From Hymenobacter siberiensis (GTDB lineage: Bacteria; Bacteroidota; Bacteroidia; Cytophagales; Hymenobacteraceae), in the NCBI RefSeq assembly GCF_018967845.1, contig NZ_JAHLZZ010000001.1, forward strand, positions 372,001 through 436,000: 64,000 nt of DNA, given 5' to 3'. The notes beneath the pieces are model-generated. The model was not told the origin of the DNA and did no database searches. It saw nothing but the letters and a program-made list of their open reading frames with translations. The first letter of the stretch is position 1; each line of letters begins with the position of its first letter. The position numbers and the translations under genes were made by a program. Of the stretch, positions 1-7,395 are shown in pieces.

Positions 1-74
1 TTCATGGGATTGTTTGAAAAAAGGGGTTATGAGAGAATTATGGCCGAAAGGTTATCACCGAAAATAAAGGTTGG

Positions 75-512
75 ATGAAGTTGAATAGACAAGCCAAAAT
101 TATGCACCTCGGGGTGTTACCCCTTTTAGTTCTGCTAGTCCTGGTGCTGGCTTCCTGCGGCAGCAGCCACAGCGTGAGCAAGGGCACCAAAGGCGCACGG
201 GGCACTACCCAGTCGGGCCTGGGCTCTTACTACGCCGACAAGTTTAACGGCCGACCCACCGCCAGCGGCAGTACCTACCGCCCCGGCCAAATGACCGCCG
301 CCCACAACACGCTGCCCTTCGGCACGCTCATCCGCGTCACCAACACCCGCAACGGCCGCTCCGTCGACGTGACCGTGACCGACCGCGGCCCGCACACCAA
401 AGGCTACATCGTGGATGTATCGCGCCGCGCCGCCGTGCAGCTCGATATCATCCAGGCCGGGGTAGTGCCGGTGCAGGTTACCGTCATCCGCGAAGCCGCC
501 GACAATCATTAG
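75..512 (+). CDS. RlpA-like septal ring lytic transglycosylase family lipoprotein
   Basis: The 145-residue protein has a hydrophobic N-terminus ending in a lipobox (LASC, Cys28), so it is probably an outer-membrane or periplasmic lipoprotein. From about residue 48 it matches the double-psi beta-barrel core of RlpA: GSYYADKFNGRPTASG, then TAAHNTLPFGTLIRVTN, then TDRGPH, which carries the conserved Asp. RlpA proteins cleave denuded peptidoglycan glycan strands at the septum. The C-terminal SPOR domain of classical RlpA is absent, which is common in short Bacteroidota members. The ATG follows an A-rich stretch. Family assignment is firm; the activity is inferred. Confidence 0.9.
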   Translation: MKLNRQAKIMHLGVLPLLVLLVLVLASCGSSHSVSKGTKGARGTTQSGLGSYYADKFNGRPTASGSTYRPGQMTAAHNTLPFGTLIRVTNTRNGRSVDVTVTDRGPHTKGYIVDVSRRAAVQLDIIQAGVVPVQVTVIREAADNH

Positions 513-571
513 GCCGCCGGCCCTTTTTCACTTCTCAATCGTTCATCCCCCACCCCACCGGCCTCCCTGCC

Positions 572-769
572 ATGAATATCCGCAAAAAAGTAACCTGGAC
601 GCTCCCGCCCGCCACCAACCGCTACGCCGCCCTCGACCTATGGGTGCCCGCCGCCGAAGACGAAGACTGGTCCGATGATGAAATTCAGTACGTCATTACC
701 GAAGTAGTGGAAGCCGAAACCGATGCCGCCGGCCTCGAAATCCTGGCCTGGTACAGCAAAATTGTGTAG
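572..769 (+). CDS. small acidic hypothetical protein
   Basis: This 65-residue protein is not recognised. It starts 59 nt after the RlpA-like gene and is rich in Glu, Asp and Trp (EDEDWSDDEIQYVITEVVEAE), with no signal peptide or membrane segment. A good rho-independent terminator follows at 805-850, which supports a transcription unit with the RlpA-like gene. Codon use is like its neighbours. No function can be proposed. Confidence 0.6.
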   Translation: MNIRKKVTWTLPPATNRYAALDLWVPAAEDEDWSDDEIQYVITEVVEAETDAAGLEILAWYSKIV

Positions 770-804
770 CGGCAATCAATCCGGCTATTTATCAGGACAC
801 TACA

Positions 805-850
805 CCGCCTTCCACTTGCTATTGCAGCAAGCCTGGAGGGCGGCTTTTTT
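805..850 (+). terminator. rho-independent terminator after the RlpA-like unit
   Basis: CCGCCTTCCA pairs with TGGAGGGCGG (one G-U pair). The inner arms TTGC/GCAA extend the stem, and a T-run follows. Confidence 0.8.
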
Positions 851-1047
851 ACGTCCATTGGTGCAAAGCCAGGGCAATGCCCGGAGATAGGCAATACCTG
901 CCAATAAAACTTTGCAACTATTTTTTATTTATAAATCAATTTTTTAAATAGTTTATTAAATAATATTTAATTGTATTTTTGACTTGCAAGCATTCATAAA
1001 AGCGCTGTTACGCTACCTGATTCTGCAAAACATATTTAATCAATACA
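851..1047. other. AT-rich intergenic region upstream of the hydrolase
   Basis: About 200 nt with long A/T runs around 905-1000, unlike the surrounding coding DNA. It probably holds the promoter of the following gene. No exact TAnnTTTG box was found. Confidence 0.4.
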
Positions 1048-2274
1048 TTGGCCAACAAGTACTTACTGCCGTCGTTCATTGTCCTGTTAATGGTATGCCT
1101 GCTGAATCCAGCCCAGGTTCAGGCAGCTCCCGTTGAAACCCGCGAAGCGCCCGCTTACAAAACCGAGCAGATACATGTGAGTAGCCCCAGCAGCCCCGCG
1201 CCCGAAATAGGCCTGGGCGGCACCCTCCGCACTCCCTGGGGCGCGGGTCCGTTTCCGGCCATCGTGCTGCTGCCCGACGTGCATTCTCCCGCCCCCGCTA
1301 CGGATGACTATAGCCTGCTGAATGCCTTGGCCGACTACCTAACCCGGCAGGGCGTGGCCGTGCTGCGCCTCGATGACCGGGGCACCGGCCACTCAGTGGG
1401 AGTGGCCGCCGCTACCTCGGGCACCCAATTGGTGGCCGATGCCCAATCGGCCATGGCCTACCTGCGGGCCCGGCCAGGCATCGACCCGCTGCGCGTGGGC
1501 CTGCTGGGACACGGCGAAGGGGCCAACGTGGCTTTGCTGGCCGGAGCGGGGGCCGCCGCGCCGGCTTTCCTGGTGGCATTGGGGGCGGCCGACGTGAATG
1601 GGCAGGAGCTGCTGGCCCGGCAAACCTCGCTGGTAAACCAGCCCGGCGAGCCCGATACCGCCCAAATTGCCTGGGCTACCCAGGTAGCGCGGGCAATGAC
1701 CGCGGCCCGGCACGAAGCCAAAAAGCTGCTGGCCACCGGGGCCAATCCCGCCCAAACCCAGCTCCACATTGCCCAGGAGCAGCTGCGCCTGACCACCGAA
1801 GCCCGCAAGCGCAACGATGCACTGTATAAGCGCCAGTACGCGCTGCTCGAAATCATTCGCCAGACGGCCGACAATGCCCAGGCGCAGGCCATCGTGGCCA
1901 ATATGCTGAAGCAGATTTATCCGGTGATGAGCCCGGCGGCGGCGCAGGTCCGGGCCGGCCAGCTCACCAGCCCGTGGTATCGCGCCTTCCTCACGTTCAA
2001 CCCGCAGGCGGAGCTGGCCAAAGTGGCCTGCCCCACCCTGCTCCTGCACGGCACCGCCGACACGCAGGTGCCCCTGGCCGCCAACCTGCCGGCCCTGGAA
2101 AAAGGTCTTAAAGCCAATAAGCGCGTGAATGCGCAGAAGCTGGATGGGCTGAACCACGAGTTTCAGACTCCCATCAGTGAGCAAGCTTTGGCAGCCGGCA
2201 CCGCCGTGCGCCCCACGGCCGCTACCAACGCGCTCGAAACCGTGGGCGAGTGGGTGATGCAACAGGTGAAATAG
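1048..2274 (+). CDS. secreted alpha/beta hydrolase fold protein, nucleophile Ser replaced
   Basis: 408 residues beginning at a TTG, with an N-terminal signal peptide (hydrophobic stretch about 8-26, ending VQAA). The fold is that of the serine hydrolases related to dienelactone hydrolase and BAAT families: a strand with LRLDDRGTGHS near 107-116, a nucleophile elbow near 151-160, an acid in LHGTADTQVP and a His in LDGLNHEFQT. The elbow reads GLLGHGEGA, so position 156 is Gly (GGC at 1513) where the family has Ser. The Asp and His of the triad look intact. A helical insertion of about 100 residues lies between elbow and acid. It may be catalytically inactive, or a different residue may be used. 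The TTG start is chosen because no ATG precedes the signal peptide. Confidence 0.8.
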   Translation: MANKYLLPSFIVLLMVCLLNPAQVQAAPVETREAPAYKTEQIHVSSPSSPAPEIGLGGTLRTPWGAGPFPAIVLLPDVHSPAPATDDYSLLNALADYLTRQGVAVLRLDDRGTGHSVGVAAATSGTQLVADAQSAMAYLRARPGIDPLRVGLLGHGEGANVALLAGAGAAAPAFLVALGAADVNGQELLARQTSLVNQPGEPDTAQIAWATQVARAMTAARHEAKKLLATGANPAQTQLHIAQEQLRLTTEARKRNDALYKRQYALLEIIRQTADNAQAQAIVANMLKQIYPVMSPAAAQVRAGQLTSPWYRAFLTFNPQAELAKVACPTLLLHGTADTQVPLAANLPALEKGLKANKRVNAQKLDGLNHEFQTPISEQALAAGTAVRPTAATNALETVGEWVMQQVK

Positions 2275-2285
2275 TAGCCGGGGCG

Positions 2286-2657
2286 CTACGCGGCTGAAGG
2301 CGAGCGAAAGGCCTCGCGCAGCCAGCAGCCAGCCAAAGCCGCCAGCCCACCTACCAGCCCCGCCACGATACCCGCCACCAACACCATCACCACCGGGGAG
2401 CCGCCCAGCGGCAGCAGCTGCGCCACGCGGTGCGCCAGCAAGCCGTCGTTTTGGTAGGCCAGCCAGGCGGCCGGCAATACCCAACTCAGGCCGCCCCCGC
2501 TAAAGCCCGCCCAAAAGGCCACCCGACCCGTGGGCGCAATAGCCAGCCCCACCACAAACGCTACCACGGCCAGGCTCCACCACGGCAGGTCCAGCTGCAC
2601 GGCCGAGGCCAGTACGAGAATGAGAATCGGTAAAAGCCAGGGGTTGCGCCAGTTCAT
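2286..2657 (-). CDS. small membrane protein, hypothetical
   Basis: 123 residues with about four hydrophobic segments: LLPILILVLASAVQL, LAVVAFVVGLAIA, a central segment, and VVMVLVAGIVAGLVGGLAALAG. It is an integral inner-membrane protein of unknown role. It converges on the hydrolase, whose stop lies only 11 nt away. It could be a small permease-like or phage-holin-sized protein, but no family motif was recognised. Confidence 0.65.
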   Translation of the reverse strand: MNWRNPWLLPILILVLASAVQLDLPWWSLAVVAFVVGLAIAPTGRVAFWAGFSGGGLSWVLPAAWLAYQNDGLLAHRVAQLLPLGGSPVVMVLVAGIVAGLVGGLAALAGCWLREAFRSPSAA

Positions 2658-2703
2658 GCGGGCAAAGTAACGCAGTGGCAGCTATAAAAGAACACCTCTC
2701 AAA

Positions 2704-2741
2704 GGACCGTCATGCCGAGCGCAGCCGAGGCATGACGGTCC
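2704..2741. repeat. short palindromic repeat, GTCATGCC family
   Basis: Arms GGACCGTCATGCC and GGCATGACGGTCC flank GAGCGCAGCCGA. The same GTCATGCCGAG...CTCGGCATGAC motif recurs near 57945, 58131, 59860 and 59963, and in a diverged form at 41701. It lies between two minus-strand genes and can form a hairpin on either strand. Confidence 0.75.
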
Positions 2742-2763
2742 TCTTATGCCTCAAGTTGCTCGC

Positions 2764-3426
2764 TCAAGCAGCTGCCAGCACTTCCGGGTCATTATTCGCC
2801 GGTGAGTTTACCCGTTTGCTGATAACGTATTCCTGCATGGCGGCCGCGTCGTAGGGCAGCAGGAGCTGCTGGTGCGCTGCCAGCCCCAGGCCATCATCGA
2901 GCCAGGCGTGCTCGGCGGCGCGGGTGGGCAGGATGACGGGCATGCGGTTGTAGATACTGGCCATCAGCGCGTTGGACTCGATGGCAATGATGGTGAAGGT
3001 GGGGTGCAGCTCGCCGGTGGTGCGGTCCAGCCACTCATCCCACAGGCCGGCGAAGGCGAAGGGCTGCTCGTTGCGCAGCAGAATGCGATGCGGCACCTTG
3101 CCGGCGGGCGTGGCCTGCCATTCAAAAAAGCTGTCTGCCAGCACCAGGCAGCGCCGCCGCCCCAGCAGCTGCCGGAAACTGGGCTTTTCGGCCAGCGTCT
3201 CGGCCCGGGCATTGATGGGCTTGGAGCCGGCGCTTGGGTCTTTGCTCCAACTGGGCACCAGCCCCCAGCTCAGCAGCTGAATCTGGCCGGGAGCGGCATT
3301 AGTGATGATGGGCAGCCGCTGCGAGGGCGCGGCATTGTAGGTAGTAGGCGCGGGCTCGGTGAACTTGGCGTCGAAGCGCTTTTCAGCAGCGGGCGCGGGG
3401 GCGATGAAGGTATAGCGACCACACAT
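2764..3426 (-). CDS. YedK/HMCES-family SRAP protein (abasic-site DNA-protein crosslinker)
   Basis: SRAP-domain proteins attach covalently to abasic sites in single-stranded DNA through their Cys2 alpha-amino group, shielding the site during replication. The start is set at the ATG at 3426, giving MCGRYTF, because Cys2 must become the N-terminal residue. An upstream in-frame ATG would add six residues and bury it. Other family motifs are visible: the Asn in TYNAAPSQ, NARAETLAEKPSF, RRCLVLADSFFEW (with the conserved Glu) and a closing RMPVIL. It is 220 residues, the normal length. The start codon sits 4 nt from a 52-bp inverted-repeat arm. Confidence 0.93.
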   Translation of the reverse strand: MCGRYTFIAPAPAAEKRFDAKFTEPAPTTYNAAPSQRLPIITNAAPGQIQLLSWGLVPSWSKDPSAGSKPINARAETLAEKPSFRQLLGRRRCLVLADSFFEWQATPAGKVPHRILLRNEQPFAFAGLWDEWLDRTTGELHPTFTIIAIESNALMASIYNRMPVILPTRAAEHAWLDDGLGLAAHQQLLLPYDAAAMQEYVISKRVNSPANNDPEVLAAA

Positions 3427-3429
3427 AGG

Positions 3430-3616
3430 ACCACGGATTAGCACGAATTTTAGCGGATTTCACGGATTTTGTAGACGATTAGTTGCCGTCGTCTGGTCAT
3501 CCTTGCTTTCAATTCTCCCTTCAGCGAAAAAGGCCTGCCGATAGCAAGCCTTTTTCATTGTTTTTAGTCGTCCACAAAATCCGTGGAATCCGCTGAAATC
3601 CGTGCTAATCCGTGGT
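3430..3616. repeat. 187-bp inverted-repeat element with 52-bp arms
   Basis: Left arm 3430-3481 and right arm 3565-3616 match at 47 of 52 positions. Each arm is built from near-repeats of ACGGATT spaced about 9-11 nt. The five mismatches are all transitions. The 83-nt centre contains AAAAAGGC...GCCTTTTT, a possible bidirectional terminator near 3528-3555. The element fills the gap between the start of the SRAP gene and the stop of glgP, and its right end touches the TAA of glgP. No reading frame is present inside. Confidence 0.85.
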
Positions 3617-5268
3617 TAGGCCTTATACAGCAGCTCGTAGTACTCCCGGGCCATGCGGCCGGATTCAAACTCGGGCTCCACGTCCTTCATGGCGGTTTTC
3701 ACCACTTTCAGGAAGTTTTCGGGCTGGTCGTAGTACAGGGGTAATACGCTATTTTCAAGCACGTCGAGCAAGGCAGTGGCCTCGGAATCGTCCTTCACGT
3801 TATCGGGCAGGGTCACGTCCACAATCGGAATGAGGAAGCCGTTTTCGCCGTCGCGGCAGAATTCGGGAATCCAGCCATCGGCAATGCTCAGGTTCACGCT
3901 GGCGTTCATGGCGGCGGTCATGCCGCTGGTGCCGCTGGCTTCGCGCGGGAAGCGGGGCGTGTTCAGCCAAATGTCGGAACCCTTTTTGAGGGCAGCCGAC
4001 AGACCCAACTCGTAGCCCGTCAGTACGGCGCAGTTCTTCCGACCAGCCGTGCGCTTGACAATTTCATTGAACAAAGCCACTGCGCCGAAGTCCTTCGGGT
4101 AGGGCTTGCCGGCCCAAATCATCTGAATGGGGTGCTTGGCATTGTTGGCCAGCTCCACGAAGCGCTCGAAGTGACGCAGAATAAGGTCGGCGCGCTTGTA
4201 GGCGGCAAAGCGGCGGGCCCACACGATGGTGATGACGTTGGGGTCGAACACGTTGCCGGTCTGGTCGGCCACGATTTTAAACAGGTCCTTTTTCAGCTCC
4301 TGCTTGCGGGCCAGCAGGGCGGCGTCGTCCTTGCTTTTGAGGGCAGCGGCCAGCTGCGGGTCGCGCCAGTAGCTGCCATTCTGGCTGTTTGTGATGGGGA
4401 TGATGGGGCAGATGCCCTCGTAGTGGCCCCACATTTCGTTGGCCACGGTGCCGTGCACCTTGCTCACAGCGTTGGCCTTACGGGCAAAACGCAACGCGGT
4501 GAGGGTGTAGTTGAGCGTATCGCCGTGGCCGATGCGGGCCACGCGGCGGACTTCCTCTTCGGGCACGCTGCCGAAAAAGGTCATGTCGGTGAGCAGCTTC
4601 ATCGGGCGCTCCTCGTTGCCGGCCAGCTCGGGGGTGTGCGTCGTGAACACGAGGCGCTTCTGCACCTCGGCCAGGTCGCGGCCGTGCTTTTCGTAGAGGT
4701 AGAAGGCCAGCGGCAGGCCATGACCCTCGTTGAGGTGGTACACGTCGGTTTTGCGGCCGAGCTCATCGAGCAGCTTGCCACCGCCCACGCCCAACAGAAT
4801 GCTCTGAGCCACGCGGGCCGCCGAGTCCGGGTCGTAGAGGTGGTGCGAGATGGTGCGCGAGAGGTAGTCGTTCTCGGGAATGTCGGTGGTCAGGAAGAAC
4901 ATCGGCACCGTGCCAAACACCTCCGGGGCCAGGTACAGGGCCTTCACCTGCACATCGGCGCCGTGGATGGTGATGGGGAAGATGATGCCCGTATCCTCCA
5001 GAAAGGAGTAGTGCTTGTGGCGGAACTCGGCGCGCATGCTCTGCTCGGCGTCGCGGTCCTGGTCGTAGTAGCCGAACGTCCACAGAATGCTGATGCCCAA
5101 CAGGTTCTGCTTCAGCTCGAAACCCGAGCGCATGTGCGAGCCGGCCAGGAAGCCGAGGCCACCGGAGTAGGTTTTGAGGGCCTGGTCGACGGCGAACTCC
5201 ATCGAGAAATACGCGGCAGCCGTCTTGTACTTGGCGGCGGGCGTGTAGGGTTTAAAAGTGAAAGCCAT
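3616..5268 (-). CDS. GT35-like alpha-glucan phosphorylase homologue lacking the PLP lysine
   Basis: 550 residues, resembling the short bacterial alpha-glucan phosphorylases (GlgP/AgpA type) with two Rossmann halves. Recognisable parts are YFSMEFAVDQALKTYSGGLGFLAGSH (about 20-45), HLNEGHG (about 175-185), VWARRFAAYKR (about 350-360) and EASGTSGMTAAMN (about 443-455). In phosphorylases the last motif normally contains the lysine that binds pyridoxal phosphate (SGMKAAMN). Here that position is Thr451 (ACC at 3916-3918 on the minus strand). It may be a clade-specific glucan transferase without PLP, or an inactive copy. The neighbouring amylases and sugar transporter support a role in glycogen or maltodextrin metabolism. 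Confidence 0.85.
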   Translation of the reverse strand: MAFTFKPYTPAAKYKTAAAYFSMEFAVDQALKTYSGGLGFLAGSHMRSGFELKQNLLGISILWTFGYYDQDRDAEQSMRAEFRHKHYSFLEDTGIIFPITIHGADVQVKALYLAPEVFGTVPMFFLTTDIPENDYLSRTISHHLYDPDSAARVAQSILLGVGGGKLLDELGRKTDVYHLNEGHGLPLAFYLYEKHGRDLAEVQKRLVFTTHTPELAGNEERPMKLLTDMTFFGSVPEEEVRRVARIGHGDTLNYTLTALRFARKANAVSKVHGTVANEMWGHYEGICPIIPITNSQNGSYWRDPQLAAALKSKDDAALLARKQELKKDLFKIVADQTGNVFDPNVITIVWARRFAAYKRADLILRHFERFVELANNAKHPIQMIWAGKPYPKDFGAVALFNEIVKRTAGRKNCAVLTGYELGLSAALKKGSDIWLNTPRFPREASGTSGMTAAMNASVNLSIADGWIPEFCRDGENGFLIPIVDVTLPDNVKDDSEATALLDVLENSVLPLYYDQPENFLKVVKTAMKDVEPEFESGRMAREYYELLYKA

Positions 5269-5782
5269 TTATTGAGGGGTAAGGCGTGGGCCGGGGCCCA
5301 CGCCAAAATGGAAATTTCGGGTTGAGAAAAAGGAGCGCAACCCCAAAGGCTGCTTCCATTGAAAGCGCAAGGTCCGAAGCATTCCGGAAAAATCGCAACC
5401 CCCTGATATTGAGGCCCGACTTACGCAAACGTTAGCATTTGGCCCAACGCCTACACTTTCAAGGTAATATCAGCCAGCGCTTTACTAGCAAATTTTCTTC
5501 GCGGCCGGCACAAAGTACCAGTATCGCAGTTTCTCAGCCCTGCTTTCGTCTTGCCAACAACTCAGCCCATTCACATACCCAATCTCGAAGATGAATTAAT
5601 AATGAATTTTTAAATTATAACAATATTTTTTCTGATATTATTAAAATCGACCGCATGAAAAGCCGTTTAATTGATGATACTTCAAAAAAGGCCACAATCT
5701 TTTAACATATCTTATTGCAATTACCCCTGTTGACCACTCTAGCTTTGGGGCTTTGTTACCAACATTTAACCCATTGCACCCC
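5269..5782. other. divergent intergenic region between glgP-like gene and lipoprotein gene
   Basis: About 510 nt. The central part (5590-5710) is very AT-rich, so it probably carries promoters for both divergent genes. No clear paired -33/-7 boxes and no reading frame of interest were seen. Confidence 0.4.
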
Positions 5783-7222
5783 ATGCGTCTGTCACTTTCT
5801 GTTCGCTACATGGTGGCCCCCTTGCTGGGCGCTATCCTGTTTGCCGGCTGTTCAAAATCGGAGCTTACCCCGGAGGCCCCGGCGGCGGCTACCGCGTTGC
5901 AAAACGTGTCGGCACCGGGCTTCCCCGAAGGCTTTGAGACGGGCACCAAAACGGCTTATACCACGGGCAGCGTCACGTTGGGCTCGGGCTCGTGGACGCT
6001 GAATGATGCCCTCATCGGCAATACGACATCCGATGCCCACACCGGCACCTGGTCGGCCCGCGTGCGCAATAGCGGCATGCTGAGTATGAACTTCGACCTG
6101 ACCGGCGGCGCGGGCGTGGTTACGGTGGGCCACGCCCTCTATGGCACCGATGCCAGCGGCACCTGGGAGCTGTGGGCCAGCGGCAACAGCGGCAGCAGCT
6201 ACGCCAAAGTGGGCAGCACCATCACCAGCAGCAGCGCCAGCCTGAGCACGGCCTCCTTCGCCGTGAACCTGGCCGGCACCGTGCGCCTGCAGGTGCGCAA
6301 AACCGACGGCAGCACCAACCGCCTGAACTTTGATAACATTACCGTGGAAAGCTACAGCGGCGGCACGCCGCCGCCTACCGGCAGCAAGAAATTCCTGTTC
6401 GATGCCAGCCATGCCGAAACGGCCGGCAACGCCGACTGGGTGCTGGATGTAGATGCCGGCGTGGTGCCGCGCTACCCCACGCCAGCCGCGTCGGGCATCA
6501 CGGCCAGCACGCCGGAAACCTACTGGACGGCCGCCCTTTCCTCGTGGGGCGTAGCCCTCGTGAAGCTGGGTAACTCGGTGGAGAACCTGCCTTCGGGCAC
6601 GGCCATCACCTACGGCAATGCTTCGAACCCCCAGGATTTGGCTAACTACAACGTATTCGTGGTGGATGAGCCGAACACGCTGTTCACGGCTACGGAGAAA
6701 ACGGCCATCATCAACTTCGTGAAAAACGGCGGTGGTCTGTTCATGATTTCCGACCATACCGTTTCGGACCGCAACAACGACGGCTACGATTCGCCGGCCA
6801 TCTGGAACGATTTGATGACCAACAATTCGGTACAGGCCGACCCCTTCGGCTATAGCATCGCCCTCACCAACATTTCAGAAACCACCAGCAACATACTGGC
6901 CAGCAGCACTAACACCATCCTGAACGGTTCGCAGGGTGCCGTGACGCAGCTCAAGTTCTCGAACGGTGCGACGATGACCAAAACCACGGGCTCGCAGGCC
7001 ACGCCGCTGGTTTGGCAGACTACCGCCAGCCAGGGCAACACCAACATCATGTGCCTGAGCAGCACCTACGGCACGGGCCGCGTGGTGTGCATCACCGACT
7101 CGTCGCCGGCCGACGATGGCACCGGCAGCCCCGGCAACACCGTGTACCCCGGCTGGACCGAACTGGCCAGCCACGCCAAGCTGCACCTGAACGCCTCGCT
7201 CTGGCTCGCCCAGCAGCAGTAA
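5783..7222 (+). CDS. lipoprotein with a glutamine-amidotransferase-like (DUF4350-type) domain
   Basis: 479 residues from the ATG at 5783 (MRLSLSVRYM); an upstream in-frame codon lies outside the signal peptide. The lipobox is LFAGC. Residues about 40-200 form a Gly/Ser/Thr-rich beta-sandwich of the carbohydrate- or protein-binding type (SWTLNDALIGNTTSD...NFDNITVESYSG). A Pro-rich linker follows, then a Rossmann-like domain with NVFVVDEPNTLFTATEKTAI and NFVKNGGGLFMISDHT, as in class I glutamine-amidotransferase-like DUF4350 domains, which usually lack catalysis. It ends at a strong terminator and sits in a starch gene cluster, so surface glycan binding is plausible but unproven. Confidence 0.7.
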   Translation: MRLSLSVRYMVAPLLGAILFAGCSKSELTPEAPAAATALQNVSAPGFPEGFETGTKTAYTTGSVTLGSGSWTLNDALIGNTTSDAHTGTWSARVRNSGMLSMNFDLTGGAGVVTVGHALYGTDASGTWELWASGNSGSSYAKVGSTITSSSASLSTASFAVNLAGTVRLQVRKTDGSTNRLNFDNITVESYSGGTPPPTGSKKFLFDASHAETAGNADWVLDVDAGVVPRYPTPAASGITASTPETYWTAALSSWGVALVKLGNSVENLPSGTAITYGNASNPQDLANYNVFVVDEPNTLFTATEKTAIINFVKNGGGLFMISDHTVSDRNNDGYDSPAIWNDLMTNNSVQADPFGYSIALTNISETTSNILASSTNTILNGSQGAVTQLKFSNGATMTKTTGSQATPLVWQTTASQGNTNIMCLSSTYGTGRVVCITDSSPADDGTGSPGNTVYPGWTELASHAKLHLNASLWLAQQQ

Positions 7223-7246
7223 GCTTTATCGCTGCATTGAATGGTG

Positions 7247-7280
7247 AAAGCCCGCTCCCGGATTCGGGGGCGGGCTTTTT
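7247..7280 (+). terminator. terminator after the lipoprotein gene
   Basis: AGCCCGCTCCC pairs with GGGGGCGGGCT across a short loop (GATTC), followed by TTTTT. Confidence 0.85.
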
Positions 7281-7356
7281 CGTGGGCTTGCTATGGGCGA
7301 AAAATATATTCCAAAAGTGGAAACGGTTGCGCATCAGCGCCCTTCCGGGAATGCCG

Positions 7357-7364
7357 TACTTTTG
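7357..7364 (+). promoter_or_regulatory. Bacteroidota -7 box for the amylase gene
   Basis: TACTTTTG matches TAnnTTTG and lies 31 nt before the amylase ATG. No well-spaced TTTG -33 box was found, although a TTG occurs at 7327. Confidence 0.5.
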
Positions 7365-7395
7365 GTCCTACGGTTGTTTTTGCGCTCTTTTTACC

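Noticed and set aside
7012..7395. N-terminal extension of the first amylase
   Set aside because: It overlaps the lipoprotein gene, its terminator and the promoter box; the signal peptide begins at 7396.
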